DNA from: an uncultured Ectothiorhodospiraceae bacterium
GTDB taxonomy: Bacteria; Pseudomonadota; Gammaproteobacteria; UBA9214
Assembly (NCBI GenBank): GCA_947259415.1
Contig: CAMYMI010000006.1
Span: 97,094 to 161,093, forward strand
Reading direction: 5' to 3'
DNA length: 64,000 nt
Shown in pieces: positions 5,395 through 14,031 of the stretch. Positions within the stretch are counted from its first letter, which is position 1. The number at the start of each line of letters is the position of its first letter. The notes beneath the pieces are model-generated. The model was not told the DNA's origin and did not search any database. It saw nothing but the letters and a program-made list of their open reading frames with translations. A program made the position numbers and the translations under genes.

Positions 5395-8235
5395 ATGCAG
5401 ATACTGGAATCTGAGCTGCAGGAGGCCCGGGAACGGGCGCAGCAGCTTGACGGCAAGGAGTGTGAGGTCAACGAGTTACATAGCCGGGTTAATGAACTGC
5501 AAAGCAAGGAGCATGAAGCCAATGAACTGAAGGCCCGGTTGCAGGCGCTTGAGTCGGCGTTGCATGACAGCCGGGAGCGGGTGCAGCAGCTCGAAGCCAA
5601 AGAGCAGGAGGCCAACCATCTGAATACCCGCGTGCAGGAGCTTGAATCTGCCGCCTCTGAAGGTAGCAGGCATGCGCAGCTGCTGGAAATCAAACAGCAG
5701 GAAGTCAGCGAGCTGAATATCAAGCTCCAGGAACTGTCGGTCGAACTGCGCAACAGTCAGGAACATGCGCGGCAAGCGGAGGCCAAGGAGAAGGAAATTG
5801 CCGAACTCAGTGCGCGTGCTGGTCAGCTGGAAGCGTGGGAGCAGGAAGTCGCCCGCCTGCAGATGGCCGTCAGCGAAAAGGATGAAGAGGTCAACGAGCT
5901 TAAGGGAAAAATGCATGACCTGGCCGTGGCCCTGCGCGATAGCACTACACGCGCAAGCGAGGCTGATGCCAGGGGCGAGGAAATCTCCCGGTTGAACGCA
6001 CAGATCCGGGAACTGGATAAATACGTCAGGGAAAATGAAGAATATGTCCGGAAGCTGGAAACCAGAGAGCGTGAGATTGAACAGCTCAACCAGGAAGTCG
6101 TCGAAAAGGGGCATGAGATCGCCAAGATGCATGGCCAGATTCAGGATCTGGATGTCACAGCACAACAAAGTAATGAATATGCCCGGCTAATCGGAGAAAA
6201 GGACCAGCAGATATCCCGACTGCATTCCCAGGTACAGAAGTTGGGGACTGCCTTGCGCAATAGTGCGGACCGTGCCCAGATGCTCGAGGATAAGGAATAC
6301 CGGATCAACCAGCTGCAGGACGAGGTTCAGAGTCTGAAAGCTGGTGAGGAAGTGCTTGAGCGGCTAAAAGCCAGAGCACAGGAGTTTGAAGAAAGTAAAC
6401 AGGAGATTGCCCGGCTGCAGGCCAGGGTTGAGGAACTGAGCGCCACTGCGGAAGGCAACGCCGACCAGGCCCAGCAGCTGGAGGCCAGCAAGCAGGAGAT
6501 CGACCGGCTGCAGGCCAGGGTTGAGGAACTGAGTGCAACTGCGGAGTGCAACGCCGACCAGGCCCAGCAGCTGGAGGCCAGCAAGCAGGAGATTGCCCGG
6601 CTGCAGGCCAGGGTTGAGGAATTTAGTGCAACTGCGGAGGGCAACGCCGACCAGGCCCAGCAGCTGGAGGCCAGCAAGCAGGAGATCGCACGGCTGGAGG
6701 ATAGTACCAGGGAACTGGAGGCGGCATTACACAGCCGCACAGAACACGAACAATTGCTTGAGACCAGGGAGCGGAAGATCAACGAGTTGCAAGCCAAGCT
6801 CCAGGAGCTGAATGCGGCCCTGCGTGACAAGGAATCGCGTGCCGAACCGCTGGTTGTCGTAAATCCGGACCCGGCGCAGAGAGCAAGTGTTGCGGTCAGC
6901 ACAACGCATGAAGAAAAGCTGGTGGAACTGAGCAAGCAGGATTCACTGACAGGGCTGTACAACCGTCAACATTTCATGCAACTGCTCGAGGAAAGCATTG
7001 ATCATGATCATGCTCGAAACGGCGACCAGGCAATGATCTATATATTGCTGGACAACTTAAAGGCAGTTCACGAGGACATCGGGATCACTGGCAGCGACAA
7101 GGTGCTGCGTGATACGGCTACATTGATTGCTGCCAGTAGCGGCAAGAACGACACTGTCGCCCGTTTCAGCGACTATGTCTTTGTAATACTGCATCACGGG
7201 GATGACATGAGTGATGTCCAGAAATTTGCAGAAAAAATACTGCATGATATCGAGAGTCACGTCTACGAGATCGAAGACAATACTTTCATGCTCAAAATCA
7301 GCATCGGTGTGTGTCCCATCAGTGGACATACCAATACGGCACAGGACGTGATTACGCGTGCTGACCTGGCGTGTGAAGTTGCACAATCATCCGAGGGCAC
7401 AAGAATCCATTTCCATAACGTTACTGTTGATGATCAGATGAGTCCGGATCACGAGGGCGAGTGGGATGCCATAATCAGGAAAACGCTTGAAGAGAAGCGA
7501 TTCTACCTGGTCTATCAACCTATCGTCAGCCTCAATGGCGATACGCGTGAACGTTATGAAGTCCTGCTCAGGATACTCGACGATGAGGGCCAGGTAGTTC
7601 TGCCAAGCCAGTTCCTGTCAATCGCAGACAAGATAGGGCTGACCCATGAAATTGACCGTTGGGTCATTGATAATGCTATGAGCGCGCTTGCGGAGTTACA
7701 CCATGCGGACAAGGATACGACTTTCTTTGTCAAGATATCCGGCAAGACGTTGGCCGACATCGAGTTGCCGCTGTGGATCAATGAAAAGGTCAGAGAATGC
7801 CAAGTCAAGACCGAGAACATCGTTTTCGAGATCACAGAGGATGTTGCTCTCAAGGATCTCAGGAACGCCATGCACTTTGTCAACGCTGTGCACAAGCTGG
7901 GTTGCAAGGTGGCACTGGAGCATTATGGCCGCGCTAACCAGCCGCAGCTACTCAAGCATCTGCCGGTGGATATCCTGAAGATCGACGGTAGCCTGATCGA
8001 GAACCTGAGCACCAGCAAGGAAAACCAGGCAACCATCGAGTCCATCATCAAGGCCGCCAACAGCCAAAATATCAAGTGCACGGCAGAAAGAGTTGAAGAG
8101 GCCCATGACCTCGGAATGCTTTGGCATTACGGTGTCGAGTTTGTCCAGGGCAATTTCGCCCAGATACCAAGCAAGAGGCTGGATTATGACTTTGAAGGCA
8201 ATTCTTCCGACGAGGAATCGACGATCTACATGTAA
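5395..8235 (+). CDS. C-terminal half of FimX-like protein: coiled coil, degenerate GGDEF, EVL-type EAL
   Basis: 946 codons continuing the frame interrupted at 5328-5373. Residues 1 to ~500 are coiled coil, including three near-identical 93-bp units at 6400-6678. A GGDEF-fold domain begins near residue 516 (DSLTGLYNRQHF), but its signature is RFSDYVFVIL, so the GG(D/E)EF active site is absent. The EAL-fold domain has YEVLLR in place of EALLR (~720), EHYGR in place of DDFGT (~842), and retains KIDGSLI, AERVEE and QGN. The protein ends near LDYDF plus a short tail. EVL in place of EAL and a degenerate GGDEF are traits of FimX, a c-di-GMP receptor for type IV pilus assembly, so binding without catalysis is likely. 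No ribosome site lies before the ATG at 5395, so expression probably needs the restored frame. Confidence 0.85.
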   Translation: MQILESELQEARERAQQLDGKECEVNELHSRVNELQSKEHEANELKARLQALESALHDSRERVQQLEAKEQEANHLNTRVQELESAASEGSRHAQLLEIKQQEVSELNIKLQELSVELRNSQEHARQAEAKEKEIAELSARAGQLEAWEQEVARLQMAVSEKDEEVNELKGKMHDLAVALRDSTTRASEADARGEEISRLNAQIRELDKYVRENEEYVRKLETREREIEQLNQEVVEKGHEIAKMHGQIQDLDVTAQQSNEYARLIGEKDQQISRLHSQVQKLGTALRNSADRAQMLEDKEYRINQLQDEVQSLKAGEEVLERLKARAQEFEESKQEIARLQARVEELSATAEGNADQAQQLEASKQEIDRLQARVEELSATAECNADQAQQLEASKQEIARLQARVEEFSATAEGNADQAQQLEASKQEIARLEDSTRELEAALHSRTEHEQLLETRERKINELQAKLQELNAALRDKESRAEPLVVVNPDPAQRASVAVSTTHEEKLVELSKQDSLTGLYNRQHFMQLLEESIDHDHARNGDQAMIYILLDNLKAVHEDIGITGSDKVLRDTATLIAASSGKNDTVARFSDYVFVILHHGDDMSDVQKFAEKILHDIESHVYEIEDNTFMLKISIGVCPISGHTNTAQDVITRADLACEVAQSSEGTRIHFHNVTVDDQMSPDHEGEWDAIIRKTLEEKRFYLVYQPIVSLNGDTRERYEVLLRILDDEGQVVLPSQFLSIADKIGLTHEIDRWVIDNAMSALAELHHADKDTTFFVKISGKTLADIELPLWINEKVRECQVKTENIVFEITEDVALKDLRNAMHFVNAVHKLGCKVALEHYGRANQPQLLKHLPVDILKIDGSLIENLSTSKENQATIESIIKAANSQNIKCTAERVEEAHDLGMLWHYGVEFVQGNFAQIPSKRLDYDFEGNSSDEESTIYM
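6400..6678 (+). repeat. three tandem 93-bp coding repeats
   Basis: Three copies (6400-6492, 6493-6585, 6586-6678) differ at only a few bases and each encode 31 residues beginning QEI(A/D)RLQARVEE and containing ATAEGNADQAQQLEASK. They are in frame, so copy number can change without loss of the reading frame. The same 31-residue period, at lower identity, runs through most of the rod. Confidence 0.92.
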
Positions 8236-8270
8236 GCCTGTCCTGTAACGAGAATCCGGTCCGGATGGGA

Positions 8271-8299
8271 GGCCCGCTCCAGTCAGTGCGGGCCTTTTT
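8271..8299 (+). terminator. intrinsic terminator after the coiled-coil gene
   Basis: GGCCCGC (8271-8277) pairs with GCGGGCC (8288-8294) across a ten-base loop and is followed by five T. It lies 36 bases after the stop codon of the FimX-like gene. Confidence 0.85.
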
Positions 8300-8375
8300 A
8301 CGTTCAAGGGTCAGGTAAACTATTTTTCCCCAGGACTTGCATGGCAGGCTGCATGAGGTGTACATACTGTCCGGT

Positions 8376-8966
8376 ATGGATTTGCTGGTGAAAGTAATCG
8401 CGTGGTTCGTGCTGCTGTTGCCGTCGCTTGTTATGGCTACTGTGGTGCGCAGTGCGGACGAGGAAACCGGACTGGTGAAATGGCACTTCAGCTCGGGCGA
8501 TGTGGAGATAGAGCTGATCCAGCGGCTACCTGACCAGACGCGCGGATTCTTCCTCGCCCGCGGGTTTTCCAGGAAGGTGGCGGATGAAATCGCCACCGCT
8601 TGTGTGTTCCAGACGATTGTTCGCAACCGGGGTGAGCCGGGTGCCGGTAAGCCGGTCGTGATTGATCTCGGGCAATGGCGCATGGTTCATGACGGGAACC
8701 ATGGCACGATCCGCCTCAAGGAGGACTGGATCGCCTCATGGCCTGAGGGCAGCGTCAGCCAGGCAGCACGGCTTGCATTTCGCTGGGCGACCTTCCCGAC
8801 CGAGCAGGAGTTCCGCCCTGGAGACTACAACTGGGGCATGACGGCCTACGGCCTGCCCCCGGGTGCCGTGTTTGACCTGAATGTGATCTGGCAGCAGGGT
8901 GGCGGGGCACAGTCCGGGTGGATACGCGGGATCGAATGCCCCGCCGACGTGGATAGGTTGAAATGA
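8376..8966 (+). CDS. secreted protein of unknown function, coupled to tlpA-like gene
   Basis: 196 residues from the ATG at 8376, chosen because a signal peptide (LVKVIAWFVLLLPSLVMA) begins there; the frame is open back to a TTG at 8337. The mature protein (~175 residues) has no membrane helix, contains single cysteines, and has aromatic-rich stretches such as FRWATFPTEQEF and DYNWGMTAYGLPPG. I do not recognise the family. Its stop overlaps the start of the thioredoxin-like gene (ATGA at 8963-8966), so the two are translationally coupled; a shared periplasmic role, for example delivery of a factor or redox-dependent folding, is an inference from that alone. Confidence 0.75.
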   Translation: MDLLVKVIAWFVLLLPSLVMATVVRSADEETGLVKWHFSSGDVEIELIQRLPDQTRGFFLARGFSRKVADEIATACVFQTIVRNRGEPGAGKPVVIDLGQWRMVHDGNHGTIRLKEDWIASWPEGSVSQAARLAFRWATFPTEQEFRPGDYNWGMTAYGLPPGAVFDLNVIWQQGGGAQSGWIRGIECPADVDRLK

Positions 8967-9475
8967 GTGTGATGAAGAGACTGAGTGTGCTGTGGGTGTG
9001 GCTGTTGTGCATGGCCGGTGTGGTCGCTGCAGACCAGACCCTGACGCCGGTGCCGGGCAGGCCTGCCGCGCCTGATTTCGAACTGCAGGATACCGAGGGC
9101 AAACGGCACCGCCTGTCGGACTACCGTGGACAACCGGTACTGATCAATTTCTGGGCCACCTGGTGTCCACCCTGTCGTGAAGAGATACCTTCGATGAATC
9201 GCGCCTGGGCCAGGATCGCGGAGGAAGGCATTATCATGCTCGCGATTAACGTCGGCGAGGATGAGGACACCATCTTCGTCTTTACCGCCGACTACCCTGC
9301 CGATTTTCCCGTGCTGCTCGACCGTGACGGTGAGGTGATCGGGCAGTGGCCAGTGAAGGGTGTGCCGACGACCTTCATCGTGGATCCGGAAGGACGCATT
9401 GCCTACCGCGCGGTTGGCGGGCGTGAATGGGATGACGAGCAGTTGCTGGATGTGATTCGCGAATTGCAAGAATGA
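8963..9475 (+). CDS. TlpA/ResA-type periplasmic thioredoxin
   Basis: 170 residues. A Sec signal peptide (~1-23) precedes a thioredoxin fold with NFWATWCPPCREEIPSMN (active-site CPPC) and a cis-proline loop GVPTTFIVDPEGRI. WCPPC and the AhpC/TSA-like N-terminal segment (PDFELQDTEGKRHRLSDYRG) place it in the TlpA/ResA/CcmG group, which keep periplasmic cysteines reduced, for example during cytochrome c or copper-centre assembly. The ATG overlaps the stop of the upstream gene. A second, separate TlpA-like gene lies at 35287-35805. Confidence 0.88.
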   Translation: MSVMKRLSVLWVWLLCMAGVVAADQTLTPVPGRPAAPDFELQDTEGKRHRLSDYRGQPVLINFWATWCPPCREEIPSMNRAWARIAEEGIIMLAINVGEDEDTIFVFTADYPADFPVLLDRDGEVIGQWPVKGVPTTFIVDPEGRIAYRAVGGREWDDEQLLDVIRELQE

Positions 9476-9559
9476 CGCAAGGGGACAGGATTCCGGATCA
9501 CTGTGTCAAGGGGAGTGTGTGCAATGCCAGAGTGGATCAGACAATCCGGCCCCCTTGCG
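9476..9559. repeat. inverted repeat directly after the tlpA-like stop codon
   Basis: Arms 9476-9492 and 9543-9559 match at 15 of 17 positions as inverted repeats (CGCAAGGGG...GGATT) around a 50-base loop. No T-run follows, so it is not a classical intrinsic terminator; an RNA-end structure or an element remnant is possible. The rest of the gap to 9741 shows nothing further. Confidence 0.6.
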
Positions 9560-9741
9560 GTCATTGACTTAAGCGGGTTTCAGACTTCAGTCCTTGCAGG
9601 GTTCCTCTGTCGATAATTGCTGGAAATCCAGTATCCGATTATCACCGTGGGAGGGCTGCGACCCAGTTCACGGTTTCAATAAAATGAATCAAATGACTAT
9701 TGCTTACAATAAGTTACGCTTCTGCTGGTACAGATCCCTGG

Positions 9742-10980
9742 TCATTTCCCGGAATCGCCAGTTTTCGTCAGAGCGGCGCGGCGCACTAGCGCCCCGGTCG
9801 TGGTGGCCTGTGCGAACAGGGTGAATAGCACCACACCGAAGGCAATCGACTGGATGGTCCACCAGTAATCCAGGCTGGTGGGCAGCGACAGTGCCAGTGC
9901 TAGGGTGACCGCGCCACGCAATCCCCCCCAGAACATAACGGCACGGTAGGAACGGGGGATCGGTTCAATCGCGGGAAGTTTGGAAATCAGCGATACCAGG
10001 CCGAAGATACCCAGCGCACGGGCCACGATCACACCGGCGATGCCGATCAGCATGGCCAGCCAGCGTTCGCTGAACATATCCAGGGTGATGGTGACGCCCA
10101 TCAGCAAGAAGACCAGGGCGTTGGCTACATAGGCATTGAATGCCCACAAGGTTGATACAAAACCGTCTTGCTGTGAGCCGGTAGCGGTTGAACGACCCAG
10201 GATAAGGCCGGTCGCAAGTACCGCCATCACCCCGGAGACATGCAGCCAGGTCTCGGCAATAACAAAGCCGAGATAGGCCGCAATCACCGTCGCCAGTGCC
10301 CGGCTGATGTCATCCCCCAGCAGCCTGATGACGCCGAGAAAGCCCAGGCCGATGGCGGCACCTGCCAGCGCACCGCCGAAAAATACCCGCAGAAAGTGCA
10401 GGCAGGCCTCCGGATAACTCATGGCCTCGGCGGAACCCGTGGCCAGTGCGATGATCACGCCGAACAGGACAATTACAGTGGCATCGTTGAACAGACTTTC
10501 ACCTTCCAGCAGGACTGTCAGCCGTTCGGGAGCTCCCATTTGCCTGAACAGCGCCACCACTGCGACCGGATCGGTGGCTGATAACAGGGCCCCGGTCAGG
10601 AAGGCGGCGATCCAGGGGAATCCCGTTGGATGGGCGATACCCGCATACACCAGGGCTGCTGTAATCAGGGTCGATAGCAGCATCAGCGGGATGGCCAGGA
10701 ACAGGATCGGCACCAGGTTCTTCAGCAGCAGGCGCGCATCGATGGTGAAGGCCGACTCGAAGATCAGCACCGGCAGGAACACGAAGAATACCAGGTCGTG
10801 AAAGTTCCCCGCGCGAACACCGGTGTCGATACCGACACCAACCAGGATTTCCGAGGCCACAAAGCCCGCAATCACCAGGGTCGCCGCGAACGGCAGGTGC
10901 AGGCGTCGGGCCAGCGGCTGGATGACCAGCGCGAGCAGCAACAGGCCCGCAAGTAACAGGATGACGTGCCCGGTATCCAT
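9742..10980 (-). CDS. CPA1-family Na+(K+)/H+ antiporter
   Basis: 412 residues from the ATG at 10980; the longer frame upstream overlaps the preceding gene and is not coding in character. About 12 hydrophobic segments span the protein. Diagnostic features include SATDPVAVVALF and the FND of EGESLFNDATVIVLFG, the ND pair typical of electroneutral CPA1/NhaP exchangers, and a late WGGLRGAVTLALALSL segment. It has no obvious C-terminal regulatory domain. It exchanges cytoplasmic cations for protons at the inner membrane. It follows the FMN glutamate-synthase-like gene by 14 bases on the same strand, so it is probably co-transcribed, perhaps with the hvf genes further upstream. Confidence 0.88.
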   Translation of the reverse strand: MDTGHVILLLAGLLLLALVIQPLARRLHLPFAATLVIAGFVASEILVGVGIDTGVRAGNFHDLVFFVFLPVLIFESAFTIDARLLLKNLVPILFLAIPLMLLSTLITAALVYAGIAHPTGFPWIAAFLTGALLSATDPVAVVALFRQMGAPERLTVLLEGESLFNDATVIVLFGVIIALATGSAEAMSYPEACLHFLRVFFGGALAGAAIGLGFLGVIRLLGDDISRALATVIAAYLGFVIAETWLHVSGVMAVLATGLILGRSTATGSQQDGFVSTLWAFNAYVANALVFLLMGVTITLDMFSERWLAMLIGIAGVIVARALGIFGLVSLISKLPAIEPIPRSYRAVMFWGGLRGAVTLALALSLPTSLDYWWTIQSIAFGVVLFTLFAQATTTGALVRRAALTKTGDSGK

Positions 10981-10994
10981 AGCGCGCCAACCGA

Positions 10995-12530
10995 TCAGGT
11001 CGTCGCGGCCGGAGGTGTGTCCATCGGCCCGGTGATGTCCGGGTAGAGCTGGTCCAGTGGTACAGACAGGCCGTTCCCGGTGACCACGCGCGCATGCATA
11101 CGCGCCAGCTGGCGGGGTTCCCGAACACCGCAGGAATGCGCAATGATCCCCACTTCGTAGACGATATTGCGGGCGTAGTTGGCCACCCGTACGGCCTTGT
11201 GTTTCGGGTCCAGGCCCTTCTGCAGACGCTTGTCGTGGGTCGTAATCCCGGTCGGGCAGGTGTTCTTGTTGCACTGCAGTGCCTGGATGCAGCCCAGTGA
11301 AAACATGAAGCCTCGTGCCGAGGTGATGAAGTCGGCGCCGAGGCACAGCGCCCAGGCGACATCGGCGGGGGTGACCAGTTTCCCGGAGGCGATCACCTTG
11401 ACGCGCTCCCGCAGCCCATACTCATTGAGCTTGTCCACCAGCAGCGGCAGGCTCTCGCGCAGCGGCAGGCCGACATCATCAATCAACGGCATGGGTGCGG
11501 CACCGGTGCCGCCATCGGCACTGTCCACGGTAATGAAGTCCGGTGCGCTCTCGCTGCCGCATTCATTGATTTCCCTGAATAGCCCGTCCAGCCAGCCGTA
11601 GGCGCCGATCACGGCCTTGAAGCCGACCGGTTTACCGGCCACCTCCCGGATTCGCCGGATCATGTCGAGGAGGTCGCTGTTTGAATTGATGTCCGTATGG
11701 CGGTTGGGGCTGATGGCGTCACTGCCCGGCTGGATGCCGCGAATGTTTGCAATCTCCTCGGTGACCTTGCCGCCGGGCAGGATGCCGCCCTTGCCGGGCT
11801 TGGCGCCCTGGCTGAGCTTGATCTCGAACATCCGTACTTCGGTGTGTGCGGCGACTTCCCTGAGCTTGTCGTCGTTCAGGTTGCCGGTCAGGTCGCGTAC
11901 CCCGTTCTTGGCCGTGCCGATCTGAAAGACCACGTCGCAGCCCCCATCGAGGTGCCAGGGCGACAATCCGCCCTCGCCGGTGTTCTGCCAGCAGCCCGCC
12001 ATCTTGGCGCCGCGGGAGAGCGCCAGTACCGCTGGTTTGGAAATGGCGCCATAACTCATGCCGGAGATATTGAACAGCGAATCTGTGGTGTAGGGTTCCC
12101 GGCAATAGGGCCCGATGGTGATTGCCTGTGTGGGTACGGCGTCTTCGCCCAGGGTGGGGTAGGGGCAGTTGACAAACAGCACGGTTCCGGGCGGGCGCAG
12201 GTCGCGGGTGGAACCGAAGCCGACGGTGTTATCGATGTTCTTGGCGGCCCGGTAGACCCAGGAGCGCTGGGCGCGGTTGAAGGGCAGTTCCTCCCGGTCC
12301 ATGGCAAAGAAATACTGCCGGAAGAACTCCCCAAGGTGCTCGAAAAAATAGCGGAAGTGCCCGACGACCGGGTAATTGCGACGGATGGCGTGCTTGGTCT
12401 GGGTGACATCGAGGATGAAAATGACGATGACAGCCAGGACACCCAGGCCGACCACGAAGACAAACAGGGTCGCCATGATGTTGAGCGCGGTCTGGATGAA
12501 GGAAACCGTTTCCCCGGACATGAACTCCAT
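10995..12530 (-). CDS. membrane-anchored FMN-binding glutamate synthase-like protein
   Basis: 511 residues from the ATG at 12530, with GGAG at suitable distance. A hydrophobic helix (~10-35) anchors the N-terminus. The rest is the FMN (alpha/beta barrel) domain of glutamate synthase: NISGMSYGAISKPAVLALS, TGEGGLSPWH, EIKLSQGAKPGKGGILPG, a TVDSADGGTGAAPMPL phosphate-binding turn and ARGFMFSLGCIQALQCNKNTCPTGI, which supplies cysteines of the 3Fe-4S site. The glutaminase and C-terminal domains of GltB are absent, so it is not a complete glutamate synthase; the substrate of these stand-alone proteins is unsettled. It begins 60 bases after the doxX/hvfD gene on the same strand. Confidence 0.88.
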   Translation of the reverse strand: MEFMSGETVSFIQTALNIMATLFVFVVGLGVLAVIVIFILDVTQTKHAIRRNYPVVGHFRYFFEHLGEFFRQYFFAMDREELPFNRAQRSWVYRAAKNIDNTVGFGSTRDLRPPGTVLFVNCPYPTLGEDAVPTQAITIGPYCREPYTTDSLFNISGMSYGAISKPAVLALSRGAKMAGCWQNTGEGGLSPWHLDGGCDVVFQIGTAKNGVRDLTGNLNDDKLREVAAHTEVRMFEIKLSQGAKPGKGGILPGGKVTEEIANIRGIQPGSDAISPNRHTDINSNSDLLDMIRRIREVAGKPVGFKAVIGAYGWLDGLFREINECGSESAPDFITVDSADGGTGAAPMPLIDDVGLPLRESLPLLVDKLNEYGLRERVKVIASGKLVTPADVAWALCLGADFITSARGFMFSLGCIQALQCNKNTCPTGITTHDKRLQKGLDPKHKAVRVANYARNIVYEVGIIAHSCGVREPRQLARMHARVVTGNGLSVPLDQLYPDITGPMDTPPAATT

Positions 12531-12589
12531 GTGACGCTCCACTTTGTTGTTTTACGGTGTTGCCCCCTGGATTGATAATAACCGGCTTT

Positions 12590-13198
12590 TCAGCAGCGGT
12601 CCTTGCGGCGCCAGGCCCTGGCAATCCAGTAGTCCGCACTGAGGTACTTGCCGGCACCGAGGAACAGCAGCGCCAGCAGCATGATGAAATACGTTGCAGC
12701 AAATTCGATACCGTTTTTCAGAATGGTGATACCTCCGGCCTCGGTCAGCCAGCTATAGTTACCGTGCTCCCTGAGCAGGCTCCTGGCGGCCTCTTTGCGG
12801 GTATTGGCTTCCTCAATAAGGTCGGTACGCCATTCCCAGGGGACGGTCAGGTCGGTTTCGGGCAGGACATGCCAGCCGTTATCCCAGTGCGCGGTAGCGG
12901 CGGCGACCGCCATGGTAAACATCAGGGGGATGGTCACCCAGCGGACAGCCAGTCCGGCAAGCAGTGCAATACCGCCTAGCAGTTCCGTCAGAGCGGCAAC
13001 ATAGACCATGAGTTCCGGCGCCGGGATCCCCAGCGACTCAAAGTAGGGGCCGAGGTGTTCCGCATGTCTCAGCTTGTTACTGCCCGCAAGAATAAAGATC
13101 GGGGCCAGGTATATTCGCAGTGCCAGCGGTGCCAGAAAATCCAGTGGGCGGATAATGCGTTCCAGCAGGCTTTGCAGGCAATTCAGCAGACCGATCAT
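12590..13198 (-). CDS. hvfD: DoxX-family membrane protein (HvfD-like)
   Basis: 202 residues with four hydrophobic helices and the DoxX pattern near the start: RIYLAPIFILAGSNKLRH, then FESLGIPAPELMVYVAALTELLGG (read in parts: ELMVYVAALTELLGGIALL) and a long final helix. DoxX proteins are small inner-membrane proteins linked to redox or metal stress. In hvf clusters a DoxX protein follows the two maturation genes, and the same order is seen here, 50 bases after hvfC. An insert between helices 3 and 4 contains conserved-looking Trp and charged residues. Its exact role in RiPP export or redox chemistry is not established. Confidence 0.85.
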   Translation of the reverse strand: MIGLLNCLQSLLERIIRPLDFLAPLALRIYLAPIFILAGSNKLRHAEHLGPYFESLGIPAPELMVYVAALTELLGGIALLAGLAVRWVTIPLMFTMAVAAATAHWDNGWHVLPETDLTVPWEWRTDLIEEANTRKEAARSLLREHGNYSWLTEAGGITILKNGIEFAATYFIMLLALLFLGAGKYLSADYWIARAWRRKDRC

Positions 13199-13248
13199 GG
13201 CAATTCTCCCGGTTTTGATTGTTTGTCGGTGTCACTACCCCGGCGGGA

Positions 13249-14031
13249 TCAGTGCCGTTTTGTGCCAGGGATGATGTCCTTTTCATGCAGGCTGTTGAAG
13301 ATCTCCCGGCCCGCATCGACGACGACCCGGGGCTGCGGGTGCGAGAGCTCCTGCGCGATAGTCAGCAACAATTCCTCGCCAGTGGCGGAAGGTTCCGATT
13401 CAATCAGTTCCAGCAGTCGCCGGGTGACCGGGTTGATCTCGATGAAGCCGACCTGGTCCTGGCGGTCGCGGTACACAATGAGGTAGGTCGGGTTTTCTCC
13501 CGGCGTGTCCGGCTGGAAGTCGGGTCCAATGCGGTGTACCGGGTAGCGGTAGGCGAGAGGCCAGGCCAGCGGCGACAACACCGGGCTGCCCGTCATCAGG
13601 TCACCCTCGGGGTCGGACTGTTCCGGCTCGAGCCGTTCATCCGCGACCGAGAGGGCCAGTTCCACCCACTCGTAGTGGGCCAGTTCCTTCAGGAAGGGGG
13701 GATCCTGGGGTTGTTCCCCGCGTTCATTCTCCAGGTAGTTGAGGAACTCGCGCGGCATTTCCAGGAACAACGGCGTGTGTGCCCGGTGCCTGTTGAAGTA
13801 ATCCCTGATCAGAGCATGCCAGGCCGCATCATCCAGGATCCTGAGCAGGACCGGGAAGGTGCCGGCGATGAAGCCCTCGACGTTGTTGTAGAACAGCTCG
13901 CGATAGATGCCCATGCGCCGGTCTTCGACATCTGCCGGTGCGGGCCGGTGCTCGGGATCGCGAATATGGGCAGCAAAGTCATACTGCCTGCGGATAAAGG
14001 CCGGCCGCTCAGTTCTGTTGTGCGATGTCAT
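13249..14031 (-). CDS. hvfC: HvfC-like RiPP maturation partner (DUF2063)
   Basis: 260 residues from ATG 14031; an in-frame ATG at 14046 is also possible. The N-terminal DUF2063 region includes [20 protein letters not shown] and the [16 protein letters not shown] segment; a second domain (~170-260) includes [14 protein letters not shown]. In characterised MNIO systems the partner protein binds the precursor leader and presents it to the MNIO enzyme. The gene overlaps hvfB by 23 bases, which fits expression of both partners together. It ends 50 bases before the DoxX gene. Confidence 0.88.
   Translation of the reverse strand: MTSHNRTERPAFIRRQYDFAAHIRDPEHRPAPADVEDRRMGIYRELFYNNVEGFIAGTFPVLLRILDDAAWHALIRDYFNRHRAHTPLFLEMPREFLNYLENERGEQPQDPPFLKELAHYEWVELALSVADERLEPEQSDPEGDLMTGSPVLSPLAWPLAYRYPVHRIGPDFQPDTPGENPTYLIVYRDRQDQVGFIEINPVTRRLLELIESEPSATGEELLLTIAQELSHPQPRVVVDAGREIFNSLHEKDIIPGTKRH

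Noticed and set aside
5395-5400. Independent translation start for the second half of the FimX-like gene
   Set aside because: No ribosome site within range of the ATG; the frame is better explained by the 23-bp duplication.
6400-6678. Possible CRISPR array or minisatellite locus
   Set aside because: The 93-bp units are contiguous in-frame coding repeats without spacers.
6327-6962. A reverse-strand 211-codon Ser/Ala-rich frame opposite the coiled-coil gene
   Set aside because: Antisense of tandem coding repeats, no ribosome site and low-complexity composition.
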